Shown piece after piece: positions 1 through 15,702 of a DNA stretch of 64,000 nt. This stretch comes from Thermotoga maritima MSB8 (GTDB taxonomy: Bacteria > Thermotogota > Thermotogae > Thermotogales > Thermotogaceae): the NCBI RefSeq assembly GCF_000008545.1, contig NC_000853.1, forward strand, positions 1,440,465 through 1,504,464, written 5' to 3'. Under the pieces are notes generated by a model, which was given only the letters and a program-made list of their open reading frames with translations, made no database searches and had not been told where the DNA came from. Each line of letters starts with the position of its first letter. Within the stretch, counting starts at the first letter, position 1. A program made the translations under genes and the position numbers.

Positions 1-2921
<2,921 letters not shown>

Positions 2922-2940
2922 AAAACGTCTTGAAAAGAAA

Positions 2941-2965
2941 AAAAGGGGCGTTCAGCCCCTTTTTT
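2941..2965 (+). terminator. Rho-independent terminator after rex
   Basis: AAAAGGGGC, a short GTTCA loop and GCCCCTTTTTT form a compact GC hairpin with a T run, 20 bases after the rex stop. It ends the hydrogenase operon. Confidence 0.85.
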
Positions 2966-2971
2966 CATTAT

Positions 2972-2979
2972 GGTATAAT
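2972..2979 (+). promoter_or_regulatory. Extended -10 promoter for the chemoreceptor gene
   Basis: TGGTATAAT is an extended -10 box (TGnTATAAT) directly after the terminator and about 50 bases before the chemoreceptor start. No good -35 is visible; the site for it would overlap the terminator. Confidence 0.6.
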
Positions 2980-2990
2980 TCCAGTGCTAA

Positions 2991-4730
<1,740 letters not shown>

Positions 4731-4786
4731 CAGAAAATAACAACTTCCACATAAGATGAAACTGCATTGTGATTTTTGTAACTATA

Positions 4787-4815
4787 TTGACATAAAACAA
4801 AAGGTTTGTTATAAT
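4787..4815 (+). promoter_or_regulatory. Consensus promoter of the glpFKP unit
   Basis: TTGACA (4787-4792), a 17-base spacer and TATAAT (4810-4815) form a perfect sigma-A promoter about 125 bases before the glpF start, leaving a long untranslated leader. Confidence 0.9.
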
Positions 4816-4848
4816 TCACATCGAGGCATAACAAAAAAGTAAATAATT

Positions 4849-4908
4849 GGGGTTTAGAGAAAAAGAGACCCCCCAGTGTGTATCCGTTTATGGATACTGC
4901 TGGGGGGT
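4849..4908 (+). promoter_or_regulatory. glpF leader hairpin, candidate GlpP antitermination site
   Basis: CCCCCCAG (4869-4876) pairs with CTGGGGGG (4900-4907), and inside it GTATCC (4880-4885) pairs with GGATAC (4892-4897). Just before the 5' arm lies AGAGAAAAAGAGA (4856-4868), nearly identical to a box before the hairpin in the glpA leader. An upstream GGGG (4849-4852) could pair with the C run instead, giving a competing fold. There is no clear T run after the stem, so it might block translation or act as an attenuator. GlpP-type proteins are known to act on such glp leaders when glycerol-3-phosphate is present. Confidence 0.6.
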
Positions 4909-4939
4909 TAAATATTTACATACAAGGAGGATTGGGAAA

Positions 4940-7708
<2,769 letters not shown>

Positions 7709-7720
7709 TTCTTGAAGGAG

Positions 7721-7770
7721 AGAGAAAAGAGAGAGCCATATCCCACAAGAGTGGGGTATGGCTCTTTTTG
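7721..7770 (+). terminator. Attenuator-like terminator in the glpA leader with purine box
   Basis: A 15-bp stem with one G-U pair (7732-7746 with 7751-7765), loop AAGA, and TTTTTG give a textbook rho-independent terminator. It lies after the promoter and directly before the AAGGAGG of the next gene, so it can attenuate that gene. AGAGAAAAGAGAG (7721-7733) at its 5' edge matches the glpF leader box. It may also simply end the glpFKP transcript. Confidence 0.8.
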
Positions 7771-7788
7771 TTTAAGGAGGTGCAAACG

Positions 7789-9228
7789 ATGAAGGCTGTC
7801 GTCATAGGTGGCGGAGTGTTTGGTTCTCTGATAGCGCGAGAGTTAACTAAGTACGACCTAGAAGTGACCCTCATAGAGAAAAATCTGGACGTGGGCTGGG
7901 GTGTGACAAAGGCGAATTCCGCTGTCGTTCACGCTGGTTACGACGATCCACCTGAAAGCGTTCGTGCACAGTTTTGCGCGTCAGGCAATGCAATGTACGA
8001 AGATCTCTCGAAAGAGCTGGATTTTGATTTCAAAAGAATTGGATCTTTCGTAGTGGCGTTCAACGATGAGGAATTGAAAGAACTCGAACGTCTCCTAAAA
8101 CAAGGCGAAGAAAACGGTGTCCCAGGTTTGACCATCCTGGAAAGAGACGAAGTTCTTTCCATGGAGCCGAATCTGAACCCAGAGGTCAAATATGCCCTCT
8201 ACGCTCCCACTGCTGGCATCACAGAACCATGGATGGTTGCCATAGCAGCCGTGGAAAACGCCGTCCAGAACGGATTGAAACTCGTTCTTGGAGAAAGCGT
8301 CGTTGGCTTTGAGAAAGTCAACGGTCGAGTGAGGAAAGTTCACACCAGCAGAGGTGAATACGAAGCGGATATCGTGATAAACTGCGCTGGGCTCCACGCA
8401 GACGAGATAGCAAAGTTGGCCGGTGCAGAGTACGTTCCCCTGCATCCGAGAAAAGGCGAATACATTCTCCTTGATAAGAAACTTCAGGGTCTGGTCAAAA
8501 GGGTCATATTCCCCACACCCACTAAGATCTCGAAAGGGATACTCGTTCTTCCCACAGTCGATGGTGGAATCCTTCTGGGACCAACTGCCGAAGACCTTCC
8601 CGAAGAGATGAAAGACAGACCCATAACCACCAGAGAAGGTCTCGAAAAAGTTCGAGAATTCACAAGAAGGCTTGTACCTTCCCTCGATTTCTCCCTCGTG
8701 GTGAAAACCTTCTCAGGGCTGAGACCGGAAAGTCCACAAAAAGACTTCTTCATAAAAGTGAGCGAGACGGTGAAGAACTTCGTGAACGTTATGGCAACAA
8801 GATCTCCTGGTCTCACAGCAGCGCCGGCGGTGGCAAAGTACGTTGTTGAAGAGTTGATCCAGGAAAAAATGAGAATTCCTCTTGAGAAGAAAAAAGACTT
8901 CAAACCGGAAAGAAAGAGAATCGTTCACTATTCGGAACTTCCACTCGAAGAGTGGAGAAGGGAAATAGAAAGAGATCCACGTGCGGGAAGACTCGTTTGC
9001 TTCTGCAACGAAGTGACAGAGAAAGAAATAGTAGAAGCTATCAGAAGAGGAGCAAGGACACTCAACGGTGTGAAGTTCAGAACAAGAGCGATGTTCGGGA
9101 GATGCCAGGGGGGCTTCTGCATGGCTCGAATTCTCAAGATTCTGGAGAGAGAACTCGGTGTGGATATGTCGGAAATAAAGATGAAATCGGAGAACAGCTG
9201 GGTTGTGAACGGGAAGGTGAGAGAATGA
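7789..9228 (+). CDS. glpA: GlpA-like FAD-dependent glycerol-3-phosphate dehydrogenase with BFD domain
   Basis: A 479-residue flavoprotein of the DAO/GlpA family. The FAD site GGGVFGSLIARELTKY is at the N-terminus, followed by a DAO fold (GLHADEIAKLAG, FSGLRPES, TRSPGLTAAPAV). A C-terminal BFD-like [2Fe-2S] domain has CFCNEV and CQGGFC. It should oxidise glycerol-3-phosphate to dihydroxyacetone phosphate and pass electrons to its neighbours. The ATG at 7789 follows AAGGAGGTG; the longer upstream frame would translate the attenuator. Its stop overlaps the next start (ATGA). TM1432 type. The substrate is inferred from family and context. Confidence 0.88.
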   Translation: MKAVVIGGGVFGSLIARELTKYDLEVTLIEKNLDVGWGVTKANSAVVHAGYDDPPESVRAQFCASGNAMYEDLSKELDFDFKRIGSFVVAFNDEELKELERLLKQGEENGVPGLTILERDEVLSMEPNLNPEVKYALYAPTAGITEPWMVAIAAVENAVQNGLKLVLGESVVGFEKVNGRVRKVHTSRGEYEADIVINCAGLHADEIAKLAGAEYVPLHPRKGEYILLDKKLQGLVKRVIFPTPTKISKGILVLPTVDGGILLGPTAEDLPEEMKDRPITTREGLEKVREFTRRLVPSLDFSLVVKTFSGLRPESPQKDFFIKVSETVKNFVNVMATRSPGLTAAPAVAKYVVEELIQEKMRIPLEKKKDFKPERKRIVHYSELPLEEWRREIERDPRAGRLVCFCNEVTEKEIVEAIRRGARTLNGVKFRTRAMFGRCQGGFCMARILKILERELGVDMSEIKMKSENSWVVNGKVRE

Positions 9229-10436
9229 GGGTCGACGTGATGGTGATAGGAGCCGGAGCTGCCGGAATGGCGGCGGCGTTGAAAGCAAAAGAAGAAGGGG
9301 CGGAAGTTCTTCTCGTCGAGAGAGACGAAAGAACCGGAGGAATATTGAACCAGTGTATACACAACGGTTTTGGTCTTCACTATTTCAGGCAGGAACTCAC
9401 CGGACCGGAGTACGCTGAAAGATTCCAGGAAAAGATGGAAAAGATGGGAATAAGAGCGCTGACGAATGCTTATGTGAAACGTGTTGAGGACAGAAGGGTG
9501 ATCCTCGTCACCGAACAAGGCATAGAGGAAGTAGAAGTGGGAGCGCTCGTCTACGCGACAGGTGCCAGGGAAAGACCTTTTGGTAGTCTCATGATCCCAG
9601 GAGACAGGCCCTCCGGTATCTTCACAGCCGGTGTTGCCCAGAGACTCATCAACATAGAAAACAGGCTCCCCGGAAAACGTGCTCTCATACTGGGCTCCGG
9701 AGATATAGGTCTCATCATGGCAAGAAGGCTCACCCTCGAGGGAATGGAAGTCGTCGGTGTTGTGGAGCGTCTACCGTACGCGGGAGGCCTCCTCAGGAAC
9801 GTGATACAGTGTCTTGAGGACTACAACATACCTTTGTACCTCTCCAGCACAGTCGTTGAGGTGAGAGGAAGAGAAAGATTGGAAGAAGTCGTGGTCGCAA
9901 AAGTGGATGAACAGTTCAGACCCATTCCGAGAACGGAGAGGGTGTTCAAAGTGGACACGCTGGTTTTGTCCGTTGGACTCATTCCTCAGGTGGAATTGAT
10001 AGAAAACCTGGTGGTGAAAAATCCGACCTCCAGAGGTGTGGGAGTTTCAAATATAGGCCAGACCTCCAGAGACTGGATCTTTTCCGCTGGAAACTGCACA
10101 GTGATCTTCGATCTGGTGGATTACGTGAGCTACGAGGGTGAGACGGCGGGACGGTACGCCGCAAAGTTCGTGAAAGGCGAGATCCCGCGAGAAAAGATTC
10201 CCGTGAGACCCGGAAAAAACGTGATGGTGGTTCATCCGATCTGGTACACCCCTGCAGAACCTCTCACTCTCTACCTGAGAGTGAAGAAACCCATGGAGAA
10301 AGGAAGACTCGTAGTTGGAAGGTTCGCAAGGGAATTCGAAGATCTCGTGCCGAGTGAGATGCTGAGGGTGAAAATTTCCGACAGGGATCTCGAAGGACTC
10401 GATGAAATCGTGGTGTCCGTCGAGGAGGTGAATTGA
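9225..10436 (+). CDS. FAD/NAD(P)-dependent oxidoreductase, GlpA partner
   Basis: A 403-residue two-dinucleotide-binding protein. The FAD loop GAGAAGMAAALKAKEEG is near residue 9, an ATG-type motif (YATGARERPFG) is central, and a second Rossmann loop follows (ILGSGDIGLIMARRL). An SAGNC motif near the C-terminus is typical of the thioredoxin-reductase/sarcosine-oxidase-alpha group. It starts inside the glpA stop (ATGA) and is followed by a DUF1667 gene. It probably forms a complex that carries electrons from glycerol-3-phosphate to an acceptor. The ATG at 9225 is chosen because the longer frame only overlaps glpA. Confidence 0.85.
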   Translation: MRVDVMVIGAGAAGMAAALKAKEEGAEVLLVERDERTGGILNQCIHNGFGLHYFRQELTGPEYAERFQEKMEKMGIRALTNAYVKRVEDRRVILVTEQGIEEVEVGALVYATGARERPFGSLMIPGDRPSGIFTAGVAQRLINIENRLPGKRALILGSGDIGLIMARRLTLEGMEVVGVVERLPYAGGLLRNVIQCLEDYNIPLYLSSTVVEVRGRERLEEVVVAKVDEQFRPIPRTERVFKVDTLVLSVGLIPQVELIENLVVKNPTSRGVGVSNIGQTSRDWIFSAGNCTVIFDLVDYVSYEGETAGRYAAKFVKGEIPREKIPVRPGKNVMVVHPIWYTPAEPLTLYLRVKKPMEKGRLVVGRFAREFEDLVPSEMLRVKISDRDLEGLDEIVVSVEEVN

Positions 10437-10437
10437 A

Positions 10438-10854
10438 ATGTTCAAAAATGTCGTTTGCGTTCAGTGCCCGATCGGGTGTAAAATTAAGGTGGAGCTAACT
10501 GAAGACGGCCACATAAAATCCATAACAGGAAACAGGTGCCCACGAGGTGTTGAATACGCAAAGGATGAGATAAAAGATCCAAAAAGAGTCGTTCCAACGA
10601 GCATCAGAGTATTGAACGGAGAGCTTCCACTCGCATCCGTCAAGACAGACAAACCGATTCCGAAGAGATTCATACCGGAACTCATGAAGATAGTTAGAGA
10701 AATCAAAGTGGAAGCCCCCGTGAAGGCCGGTGATGTTGTTCTAAGAGATCTCTTTGGAACAGGAGCGAATCTTGTTGTAACAAGAACGGTGAGGAGGTTA
10801 GAAAATGGATCCAAAGAAATTCAAAAAGATAGCACTGGTTGGAGCGACGGTTAA
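10438..10854 (+). CDS. DUF1667 four-cysteine protein, third part of the glycerol-3-phosphate oxidising set
   Basis: A 138-residue DUF1667 protein. It has a CVQCPIGC motif followed by GNRCPRGVEYA, four cysteines fit to hold an iron-sulphur cluster or metal. It is usually encoded beside GlpA-like and NAD/FAD oxidoreductase genes, as here, but its exact role is not established. It begins one base after its neighbour's stop. The last 16 codons overlap the next gene by 50 bases; family members I recall end near VVTRTVRR, so this tail may be an add-on or an unrecognised frameshift. Confidence 0.8.
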   Translation: MFKNVVCVQCPIGCKIKVELTEDGHIKSITGNRCPRGVEYAKDEIKDPKRVVPTSIRVLNGELPLASVKTDKPIPKRFIPELMKIVREIKVEAPVKAGDVVLRDLFGTGANLVVTRTVRRLENGSKEIQKDSTGWSDG

Positions 10855-11200
10855 TCCAAGAAAGTACGGAAACGTGATACTTAAAGATCTGGTTTCCAAG
10901 GGATTCGAGGTTTTACCGGTGAATCCCAAGTACGACGAGATAGAAGGTTTCAGGGTTTACAAAAGCGTGGAGGAACTTCCTGAAAACATCGATGTGATAG
11001 TCTTCGTTGTACCACCTGAAGTCGCACTTGAAGAAACAAAGAAGGCGTACGACGCGGGTTTCAGAAGATTCTGGTATCAACCGGGAGCGTTCTCAGAAGA
11101 GATCAAAAGATTCCTCGATTCTTTGAAAGACGTGGAATATTCCGCTGAAAAGTGTATCATGGTAGAAACTTCATCTTCCAGAGGATTCTTGAACTTGTAG
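10805..11200 (+). CDS. CoA-binding domain protein (YccU-like)
   Basis: A 131-residue single-domain Rossmann protein of the CoA_binding_2 family: GATVNPRKYGN at the N-terminus, then VLPVNPKYDEIEG and a GFRRFWYQPGAFSEE segment where family members carry the nucleotide-binding WLQ/QPG motif. The physiological role is unknown. The ATG follows GGTGAGGAGG, which lies inside the end of the DUF1667 gene. Its final 15 codons overlap, tail to tail, the oppositely oriented GlpP-like gene by 44 bases. Confidence 0.8.
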   Translation: MDPKKFKKIALVGATVNPRKYGNVILKDLVSKGFEVLPVNPKYDEIEGFRVYKSVEELPENIDVIVFVVPPEVALEETKKAYDAGFRRFWYQPGAFSEEIKRFLDSLKDVEYSAEKCIMVETSSSRGFLNL

Positions 11201-11705
11201 AGATCGCTGAAACGTGTTTGAGGATTTCGCGAGCTTCTTCCTCTGTTTCAACGAGCCCGGCGGCGATCACTGTCCTGCCGGGTATTTTTCTGGCCACTTT
11301 CGGAGCCACCGCACCTGGAAGGACTTCCACCACATCTACCCCGAGCGTTTCTATCTGTTCGATACCTCTTTCGACCGCTTTCGAGTCGAGAGCAAAGAAT
11401 CTGAGGACAGCGGGAATTCCGTTCTTCTTTGCAACGACGTAATTTTTTGGCTTTATCGTGATGATACCATCGGCACCGGCCTTTTTCACAAAAAGAATCG
11501 CTTCTTCTCCCTCTCCTAGTCCGTTCACAAAATCCATATCAACAAAAACGGTTTTTCCCCTGTCTTTGAGAATCTTCAGATGAAACTTCAGATTCAAAAT
11601 GTCGCTCTTCAAAAGGAAGACCACATCGGGTTCTATTTCTCCTATGGAATCCATATCCCACAGCGCAGCTATTATCCCCTTGAACATTCGAGTGCTCTCC
11701 TCCAT
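11157..11705 (-). CDS. Second GlpP-family protein
   Basis: A 182-residue paralogue of the GlpP at 7121-7708. It keeps the [17 protein letters not shown] segment, [33 protein letters not shown] and the C-terminal [24 protein letters not shown]. It lies at the end of the DUF4912-amyC-ksgA unit, overlapping ksgA by 34 bases, not in the glycerol operon. It could be a second RNA-binding antiterminator or a glycerol-phosphate sensor with a different target. No promoter of its own is visible. Confidence 0.8.
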   Translation of the reverse strand: MEESTRMFKGIIAALWDMDSIGEIEPDVVFLLKSDILNLKFHLKILKDRGKTVFVDMDFVNGLGEGEEAILFVKKAGADGIITIKPKNYVVAKKNGIPAVLRFFALDSKAVERGIEQIETLGVDVVEVLPGAVAPKVARKIPGRTVIAAGLVETEEEAREILKHVSAISTSSRILWKMKFLP

Positions 11706-12454
11706 TTTTCATAGAGTTCCACGATCTCCTCAACGGTGAGCTGTTCCGCTCTTCTTGACAAATCTACTCCCTCGAAGATAGAAAGAAACGGTCTCAGATT
11801 ATTTTTGAGCGTTTTTCTTTTTTTTGCGAATATCATCGAGACGAATTTTTTGAATTTTTCGAAATCCAAATCCACAGGTTTTCTCTTCAAATCTACAACT
11901 GTGGAATCAACCTCAGGGTTCGGTACAAAACAGGATCTTGAAACATCGAAGAGCTTTTTCACCTCGTAGAACGTCTGAACCACAACCGAAAGGTATCCGT
12001 ACGTTTTCTTTCCGGGTTTCGCCAGGATCCTTTCACCAACCTCTTTCTGAATCATGACGATGGCTCTTTTGAATTTCCATTCTATGATCTTTTCCATGAG
12101 GGGACCTGTTATGTTGTAGGGGATGTTGGACACACAAATTGCGCCTTCAGGAACGTTTTTCGCTTTCAGGAAATCTTCGAATCTCAATTCCACATTGGGA
12201 TACTTCGAAAGTCTTTCTTGAAGAATCGGAGCAAGACTTTCATCGATTTCGTAGGCGATGACCCTCGCACCAGTCTTAGCGAGTTCTTCCGTGAGAGTTC
12301 CAGCTCCGGCTCCTATCTCCACCACCACATCCTCTGGAGTCAGTTCAGCCGCTTTCACGATGCGCTTCGCTATTCTATCGTCTGAAAGAAAGACCTGTCC
12401 CAGGTGTTTTTTCAATCTTACACCGTACTTTTTCAGATAATCAGACGTCTTCAA
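11672..12454 (-). CDS. ksgA: 16S rRNA (adenine1518-N6/adenine1519-N6) dimethyltransferase
   Basis: A 260-residue KsgA/RsmA that dimethylates two adenines in the 3' hairpin of 16S rRNA during small-subunit assembly. It shows the SAM motif [14 protein letters not shown], the acidic YEIDESL, and the catalytic NIPYNI. I place the start at a TTG (12454) that overlaps the amyC stop as TTGA with GAGG upstream, since the conserved region begins [16 protein letters not shown] much longer upstream frame only covers amyC in another frame. Confidence 0.93.
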   Translation of the reverse strand: MKTSDYLKKYGVRLKKHLGQVFLSDDRIAKRIVKAAELTPEDVVVEIGAGAGTLTEELAKTGARVIAYEIDESLAPILQERLSKYPNVELRFEDFLKAKNVPEGAICVSNIPYNITGPLMEKIIEWKFKRAIVMIQKEVGERILAKPGKKTYGYLSVVVQTFYEVKKLFDVSRSCFVPNPEVDSTVVDLKRKPVDLDFEKFKKFVSMIFAKKRKTLKNNLRPFLSIFEGVDLSRRAEQLTVEEIVELYEKWRRALECSRG

Positions 12455-14037
12455 ATCACATCCCTCGCCATCACCCTGAAGTTTATCTCTGGAAAGATGG
12501 CATCCGTCCACTCGTAGTATCTTAGCATCTCTTCGTCTATTCTTCCAGAAACGAGTTGATCGTAGAGGTTCAGAAACCTCTTTATGTGAAGCTTCGTTCT
12601 GTTTTCCGCGTATTGAACACTCGTTCTTGTAGTCATGATGAAAGCCCAGTCGCTCGATTGTGCGAGAAATAGTTCTCTCAGCATCTGATTCAAAACCCTT
12701 TCCACGAGTGGATCGGAACTGTTGTAGTACTTTTTCGAAAGATCTATCATTCTTTCGATCATCTCGTGGAGATGCCTGTAGATCCAGTCGTTCGTTCCGT
12801 TGAGCCACGTTTCGTAGTATCCTCCGGCACCCCAGCTCGAGTCGGCGGGTGTGGCGATCTGAACCTCTTCGAGAGTGTCTATAACTTCGGATGCGGTGAC
12901 GAGCTTCAGGTCTTTTGATTCATTCACCAGTTCAAAGAACCTCTTCAAGAAGAACACACCCTCGAACCACCAGTGACCGAAGAGCTCAGCGTCGAAGGGA
13001 GCAACGATGACCGGTTCGACACCCATTATATCCATCAATCTTCTTGCCTGACTTTCCTTTTTGTGAAGGAAGTCCCTCGCGTGTTCTTCCACAGCTTCCA
13101 TGGCCAGATCTATGTCGTAATATTCTTTCTGCGAAGCATCCAAGCTTTTCGAAGTTATCCTGTGGTATTTTATTCCGGTGTTTATCCTGACTCCAGAAGG
13201 GTCTATGTAATCTTTTATGTACTCCATTTCTCTGTCGAAACCTATATCTCTGTAGAATTCTCTGTACCTTGGATCACCAGGATACCCAACGGCTGCACTC
13301 CAGACCTGTTCGCTCGACTCCGGATCTCGTGCGAAGGCGAAAACACCACTTGGCGTCATGATGGGTCTGTAGACACCGTATCTGGGTTGTTCATCGGCGA
13401 ACCAGAAGGCATGAGAATCCACAAAGAAATACTCAACGTTGTTCTGGGCAAGGTACAGATCCAGCCCCTGATAGTATCCGCATTCCGCAAGCCAAATACC
13501 CCTTGGGTGTTACGTCATGTGCTTAGCGTAGTTCTTCACGCCAACTGTGATCTGAGCGTTCACCACCTCTGGGTACATCTGATAGAGCGGCAAAAACGCG
13601 TGTGTGGCGTTGCAGGTCACTATCTCCAGCTTTCCGGTCTCCTGGTATTTTTTGAAGCCCTCCAAGATGTTTCCATCGTAAGAGCGAAACACGTTCAGAA
13701 TTTTTTCAAAATGTTCACGGTAGAATTTAGCCATCTTATGCTTCAGCGGGTGCTCCTTTTTAGTTCTCTCCACTTCCTTGTTTGCGAGTTCGATCAGTTT
13801 TTCCATGTGTCTTTCGTACTTCTCCTGAAGGTCTCTGGAGGAGAGCATCTCCATCAGCGGAGGAGTGATCGACATGGTCAACCTGAAATCTTCTATTTCA
13901 TCGAACATCATTAAAAGCGGTATGTAAGTTTCTGTTATGGCCTCAAAAAGCCACCTTTCTTCCAAAAAATGATCGTATTCAGGATGGTGAACGTATGGAA
14001 GATGCGCATGCAGAAATATCAGTATTTTTCCTCTCAT
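12451..14037 (-). pseudogene. amyC: GH57 alpha-amylase/branching enzyme AmyC, interrupted by in-frame TAA
   Basis: A GH57 family enzyme (T. maritima TM1438, 528 residues) acting on alpha-glucans in the cytoplasm. Here codon 176 is TAA (13510-13512). The frame before and after is the same, and reading through gives exactly 528 residues. The nucleophile Glu (in GIWLAECGY) becomes residue 185 and the catalytic Asp (in APFDAELFGHWW) residue 349, as I recall for AmyC. The 175-residue upstream product lacks both. The downstream part could restart at a GTG at 13422 but would lack Glu185. Real nonsense mutation or sequence error. Confidence 0.9.
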
Positions 14038-14041
14038 GAGA

Positions 14042-14794
14042 TTACCTCCCGCTCCTGAAAATTTCCCACATTATTCCCTGGGCCATCATACCCTGTCCGG
14101 AAGGAAATCCGGGTGAGGTAACACCTCTTATTTTCTCAACAGGCTTTATTAGACTTCCCTCAGACAGTACCACTGTTCGCTTTTTGTTTTTCAAGTCGTA
14201 CCATCTTTCCCTGGAAGAGGCCGAAGGAGAAGCGGCAGGGGTTCTGGTGACGTTGGACCTCAACACTGAAACGAACTTTCCCTCATCGTCAAGGTAGCCC
14301 ATTTCCGAAAGATAATCTGCCCTCGGCATAGGAACGTTGAAGTAGAAGTTCCCTGCGTCGAGCGTGAGTTCATCGAGTCTGTGTTCAAACGTTCTGTGCG
14401 CGTTGGTTCCATTGAACATGATGAAAGTCACATCGTAGAGTCTGATCACTGCCTTTCCTTCTCTGGCTTTTTGTTTCATCAGCTCTCTTGTTCTTTGATC
14501 GAAGTCCCAGTAAGCGAAAACCACGTAGGGATTAACCGGCATGAGAACAAGCTTATTTTTATCGTAAGTTCTGGGAAGATTTAGATCTTTCTCTTCTCTC
14601 CTTTGAACGGTCGTCGAAACACCCGAGGAAGAATCTGTCGTTGAAAAAGCGGATTCCACATGCTCTTTGATGAGTTTTATAACTTCTTTCTTCTTCATGG
14701 CCTTTTTCACTCTCAAACCCAAGCTCTTGGCGAATTTTTTGAGCTCCTGAATACTTGGATTTGAGTCGAGCCACTTCAGTATCTCTTCTCCTCT
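14042..14794 (-). CDS. DUF4912 protein, 5' end disturbed
   Basis: A DUF4912 protein of unknown function: the core VLMPVNPYVVFAYWDF and FYFNVPMPRADYLSEMGYLD are recognisable. The first possible start in frame, TTG at 14722, has no ribosome site. Yet the same frame stays open upstream to 14794 and encodes a convincing SAP/Rho-N-like helix (ILKWLDSNPSIQELKKFAKS). A good ATG (14798) lies just upstream, but in another frame. A two-base loss in the GA-rich stretch 14780-14798 would explain this. It lies four bases before amyC, as if it served glucan metabolism. Confidence 0.75.
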   Translation of the reverse strand, partial: RGEEILKWLDSNPSIQELKKFAKSLGLRVKKAMKKKEVIKLIKEHVESAFSTTDSSSGVSTTVQRREEKDLNLPRTYDKNKLVLMPVNPYVVFAYWDFDQRTRELMKQKAREGKAVIRLYDVTFIMFNGTNAHRTFEHRLDELTLDAGNFYFNVPMPRADYLSEMGYLDDEGKFVSVLRSNVTRTPAASPSASSRERWYDLKNKKRTVVLSEGSLIKPVEKIRGVTSPGFPSGQGMMAQGIMWEIFRSGR

Positions 14795-14832
14795 TCATGA
14801 TTTCGCCCCCCAGTTAATCTTCGTTTTAAAAA

Positions 14833-14861
14833 ATTATAACACAGATGGATTGTGTTGTAAA
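14833..14861 (-). promoter_or_regulatory. Promoter of the DUF4912-amyC-ksgA unit
   Basis: On the minus strand TTTACA (14861-14856), a 17-base spacer and TATAAT (14838-14833) precede the ATG at 14798 by about 35 bases. Confidence 0.85.
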
Positions 14862-14997
14862 CATGAGATTTTCAGAGATTCAAAGAGATATTTTCGGATA
14901 ATTCTCGATAATCATGTCTTATGGCTGAAAACAACCGATTACAATTATCGAATCCAGAATGAAAGAGTTTAGGGTAGAATACTATAGAGGTGGGGTT
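14862..14997. other. AT-rich divergent intergenic region
   Basis: This AT-rich stretch lies upstream of the eIF2B-like gene. TAGAAT (14972-14977) or TACTAT (14979-14984) could serve as its -10, but no matching -35 is convincing. No RNA gene or repeat seen. Confidence 0.4.
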
Positions 14998-15702
14998 ATG
15001 GAAGTTTTGAGTTTTTTGAAAGAATTGAACACAGAGGGATCCCAGGAAGTTCTGGAAAAGTTGTTAAAATTTCTCAAAGAGAACTCTGAAAAGCTTGACT
15101 CCGGGGAAGTATCGAAAGAGATAGGCATTTTCTGTGAAGAGAAACCCATGGCCGTTCTCGAAAAACTGGCTTTTTTTCTGGAAAATCATTCCCTGAAAGA
15201 ACTGGAGAAATTCGAGAGAGCTGTGGAGAAATCCTTCGCTCGAACTACAGACTACGCGTCGAATTTTTTCAAAAATAAAAAAATTCTCACGCTGAGCAAC
15301 AGCAAAACACTGCTGGAGGTGTTTCGTAAAGCCAGACCTCCTATGGTTTTCGTTCTCGAGTCACACCCGGGCGGAGAAGGGAAAATACTGGTAGAATCTT
15401 TGAGGAAGATACACCTTCGCGCTGAACCTGTAGAAGATCTGCTGGCCTACAGGATTCTCAGAATGGTTGACGTCTGTTTGACGGGAGCCGACTACGTGGA
15501 CGAATCGGGGAATGTTTTAAACAAAGTGGGAACCACCACCCTGGCTATTCTGAGCAGAGAGTTGAGGAAACCGTTCTTCGTTGTGGCGGATCCCTTCAAA
15601 TTCGGTTCGAAGAAGCTGAAAGATACAAACCTTTTTGAAGTGGTACCGTCTGAGTTGATAACGGCGATAATAACCGACCCTGAGGGAGGGACATTATGCT
15701 GA
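14998..15702 (+). CDS. eIF2B alpha/beta/delta-family protein
   Basis: A 234-residue protein of the eIF2B/methylthioribose-1-phosphate isomerase superfamily. The C-terminal half carries the family core: [20 protein letters not shown], a [11 protein letters not shown] segment and [14 protein letters not shown]. The N-terminal 100 residues are helical and not diagnostic. Bacterial members isomerise sugar phosphates; the substrate here is not evident. The ATG at 14998 follows GAGGTGGGG. It overlaps aspS by 7 bases, so both are co-expressed. Confidence 0.8.
   Translation: MEVLSFLKELNTEGSQEVLEKLLKFLKENSEKLDSGEVSKEIGIFCEEKPMAVLEKLAFFLENHSLKELEKFERAVEKSFARTTDYASNFFKNKKILTLSNSKTLLEVFRKARPPMVFVLESHPGGEGKILVESLRKIHLRAEPVEDLLAYRILRMVDVCLTGADYVDESGNVLNKVGTTTLAILSRELRKPFFVVADPFKFGSKKLKDTNLFEVVPSELITAIITDPEGGTLC

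Noticed and set aside
12973..13914. 313-codon + strand frame opposite amyC
   Set aside because: Antisense shadow of a conserved GH57 gene, no ribosome site, no family features.
14559..14798. Separate 79-residue protein starting at the ATG at 14798
   Set aside because: The sequence is basic and patternless after about six codons, while the other frame carries a coherent helix and the DUF4912 domain.
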